DNA from: Sphingobium chlorophenolicum
Lineage (GTDB): Bacteria; Pseudomonadota; Alphaproteobacteria; Sphingomonadales; Sphingomonadaceae
DNA length: 64,000 nucleotides
Direction: 5' to 3'
Assembly (NCBI RefSeq): GCF_000722875.1
Contig: NZ_JFHR01000012.1
Span: forward strand, 1 to 64,000
The notes beneath the pieces were generated by a model. The model was not told the origin of the DNA. It searched no databases and saw only the letters and a program-made list of their open reading frames with translations. Of the stretch, positions 63,599-64,000 are shown in pieces. Numbering within the stretch: position 1 is the stretch's first letter; every line of letters begins with the position of its first letter. The translations under genes and the position numbers were made by a program.

Positions 63599-64000
63599 AT
63601 GGAATCCATGTCGATGCGTGATCGGCCCACTGAAACGCCGGATGACGGCCCTCTTTCCGGGCCGGACGACGCGCATCCGACGCACCGCGTGGCCCTGGCC
63701 GACTGGTTGATCGCGCTGCCCTATCCGGGCGCGATAATTTCGTTCAAGGACAATGAGTTGTCGATGGTGGCAACCAATGCGGCCTTCGGCAATTATTTCG
63801 CCGGGCCGGACGCCCCCGAACGGCCCCATGCCGCGGAATGGCGCCAGCGGATCATCCAGTGCATCCAGTCCGACCGCGATTCGGAAGCGTTCGAATTGCG
63901 CCGCGACGGCATCCTCGGCCCTGAATATTTCTACTGCACGGTGGGCCGCCTGCCCAAATTGGCGGGCCAGCCCGACCTTTTCCTGTTCACCGCGCTCGAC
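63599..64000 (+). CDS. N-terminal part of a PAS-like sensor protein (runs off the window)
   Basis: Open from ATG 63599 (further in-frame ATGs at 63608 and 63614) to the window end, 134 codons. After an acidic, Pro-rich start comes a PAS-like fold (LPYPGAIISFKDNELSMVAT, NAAFGNYFAG, then FELRRDGILGPEYFYCTVGR). The C-terminal output domain is outside the window; a histidine kinase or a GGDEF/EAL enzyme would be typical, and c-di-GMP turnover would be of interest given the adhesin system, but nothing here shows it. Confidence 0.65.
   Translation, partial: MESMSMRDRPTETPDDGPLSGPDDAHPTHRVALADWLIALPYPGAIISFKDNELSMVATNAAFGNYFAGPDAPERPHAAEWRQRIIQCIQSDRDSEAFELRRDGILGPEYFYCTVGRLPKLAGQPDLFLFTALD

Overview
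The window is a high-GC, gene-dense chromosomal segment that looks like a sphingomonad alphaproteobacterium, most likely Sphingobium or a close relative. The grounds are a GcrA-type cell-cycle regulator, an alphaproteobacterial cpa/tad gene order, metZ and apaG next to each other, an otsB-GH15-otsA trehalose block, and several palindromic dispersed repeats that I recall as typical of Sphingomonadaceae intergenic regions. The genus call is inference; no rRNA or tRNA gene was seen.

Layout. 1-96: tail of an unidentified gene. 297-12863: a complete Flp/Tad type IVb pilus operon (pilin, CpaB, CpaC, a small lipoprotein, TadG/E/F-type minor pilins, CpaE, CpaF, TadB, TadC, two TPR proteins, prepilin peptidase CpaA). 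13071-15445: a convergent NarL-type response regulator and membrane histidine kinase. 15637-20883: housekeeping genes (recO, leuB, metZ, apaG), a LysR regulator and a TPR protein. 20884-21616: a long, AT-richer leader with a candidate structured RNA. 21617-39231: a 3239-residue repeat adhesin followed by an OmpA-like protein, a TolC-like channel, a LapB-like ABC exporter, a SleB-type cell-wall hydrolase and a LapC-like membrane fusion protein, with a LapG-like periplasmic protease convergent at the end. 39331-43108: parE, the ohrR/ohr pair and gcrA. 43227-51336: an ABC-2 permease, then ugd, wecB, wecC, a Wza-like export lipoprotein and a Wzz/BY-kinase fusion (surface polysaccharide). 51337-52723: an AT-richer patch with three tiny two-helix membrane proteins. 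52724-55295: purQ, purS and purC, interrupted by a TSUP transporter. 55424-59863: trehalose genes and two micro-genes. 59992-63513: LysR regulator and parC. 63599-64000: start of a PAS-like sensor gene, cut by the window end.

How it fits together. Three surface-attachment systems lie within about 51 kb: a Tad pilus, a LapA-type giant adhesin with its own exporter and release protease, and a polysaccharide export block. The adhesin has a Pro-Ala-Ala-Gly site just after an N-terminal module, and the LapG-like protease keeps its Cys/His/Asp triad, so regulated release of the adhesin is the simplest reading. No LapD-type c-di-GMP receptor is in the window. The most unusual features are the cell-wall hydrolase locked by 4-bp overlaps between the two inner-membrane exporter genes, a 69-bp palindromic repeat translated in frame inside that hydrolase, the candidate three-way-junction RNA ahead of the adhesin, and the row of three roughly 70-residue two-helix proteins.
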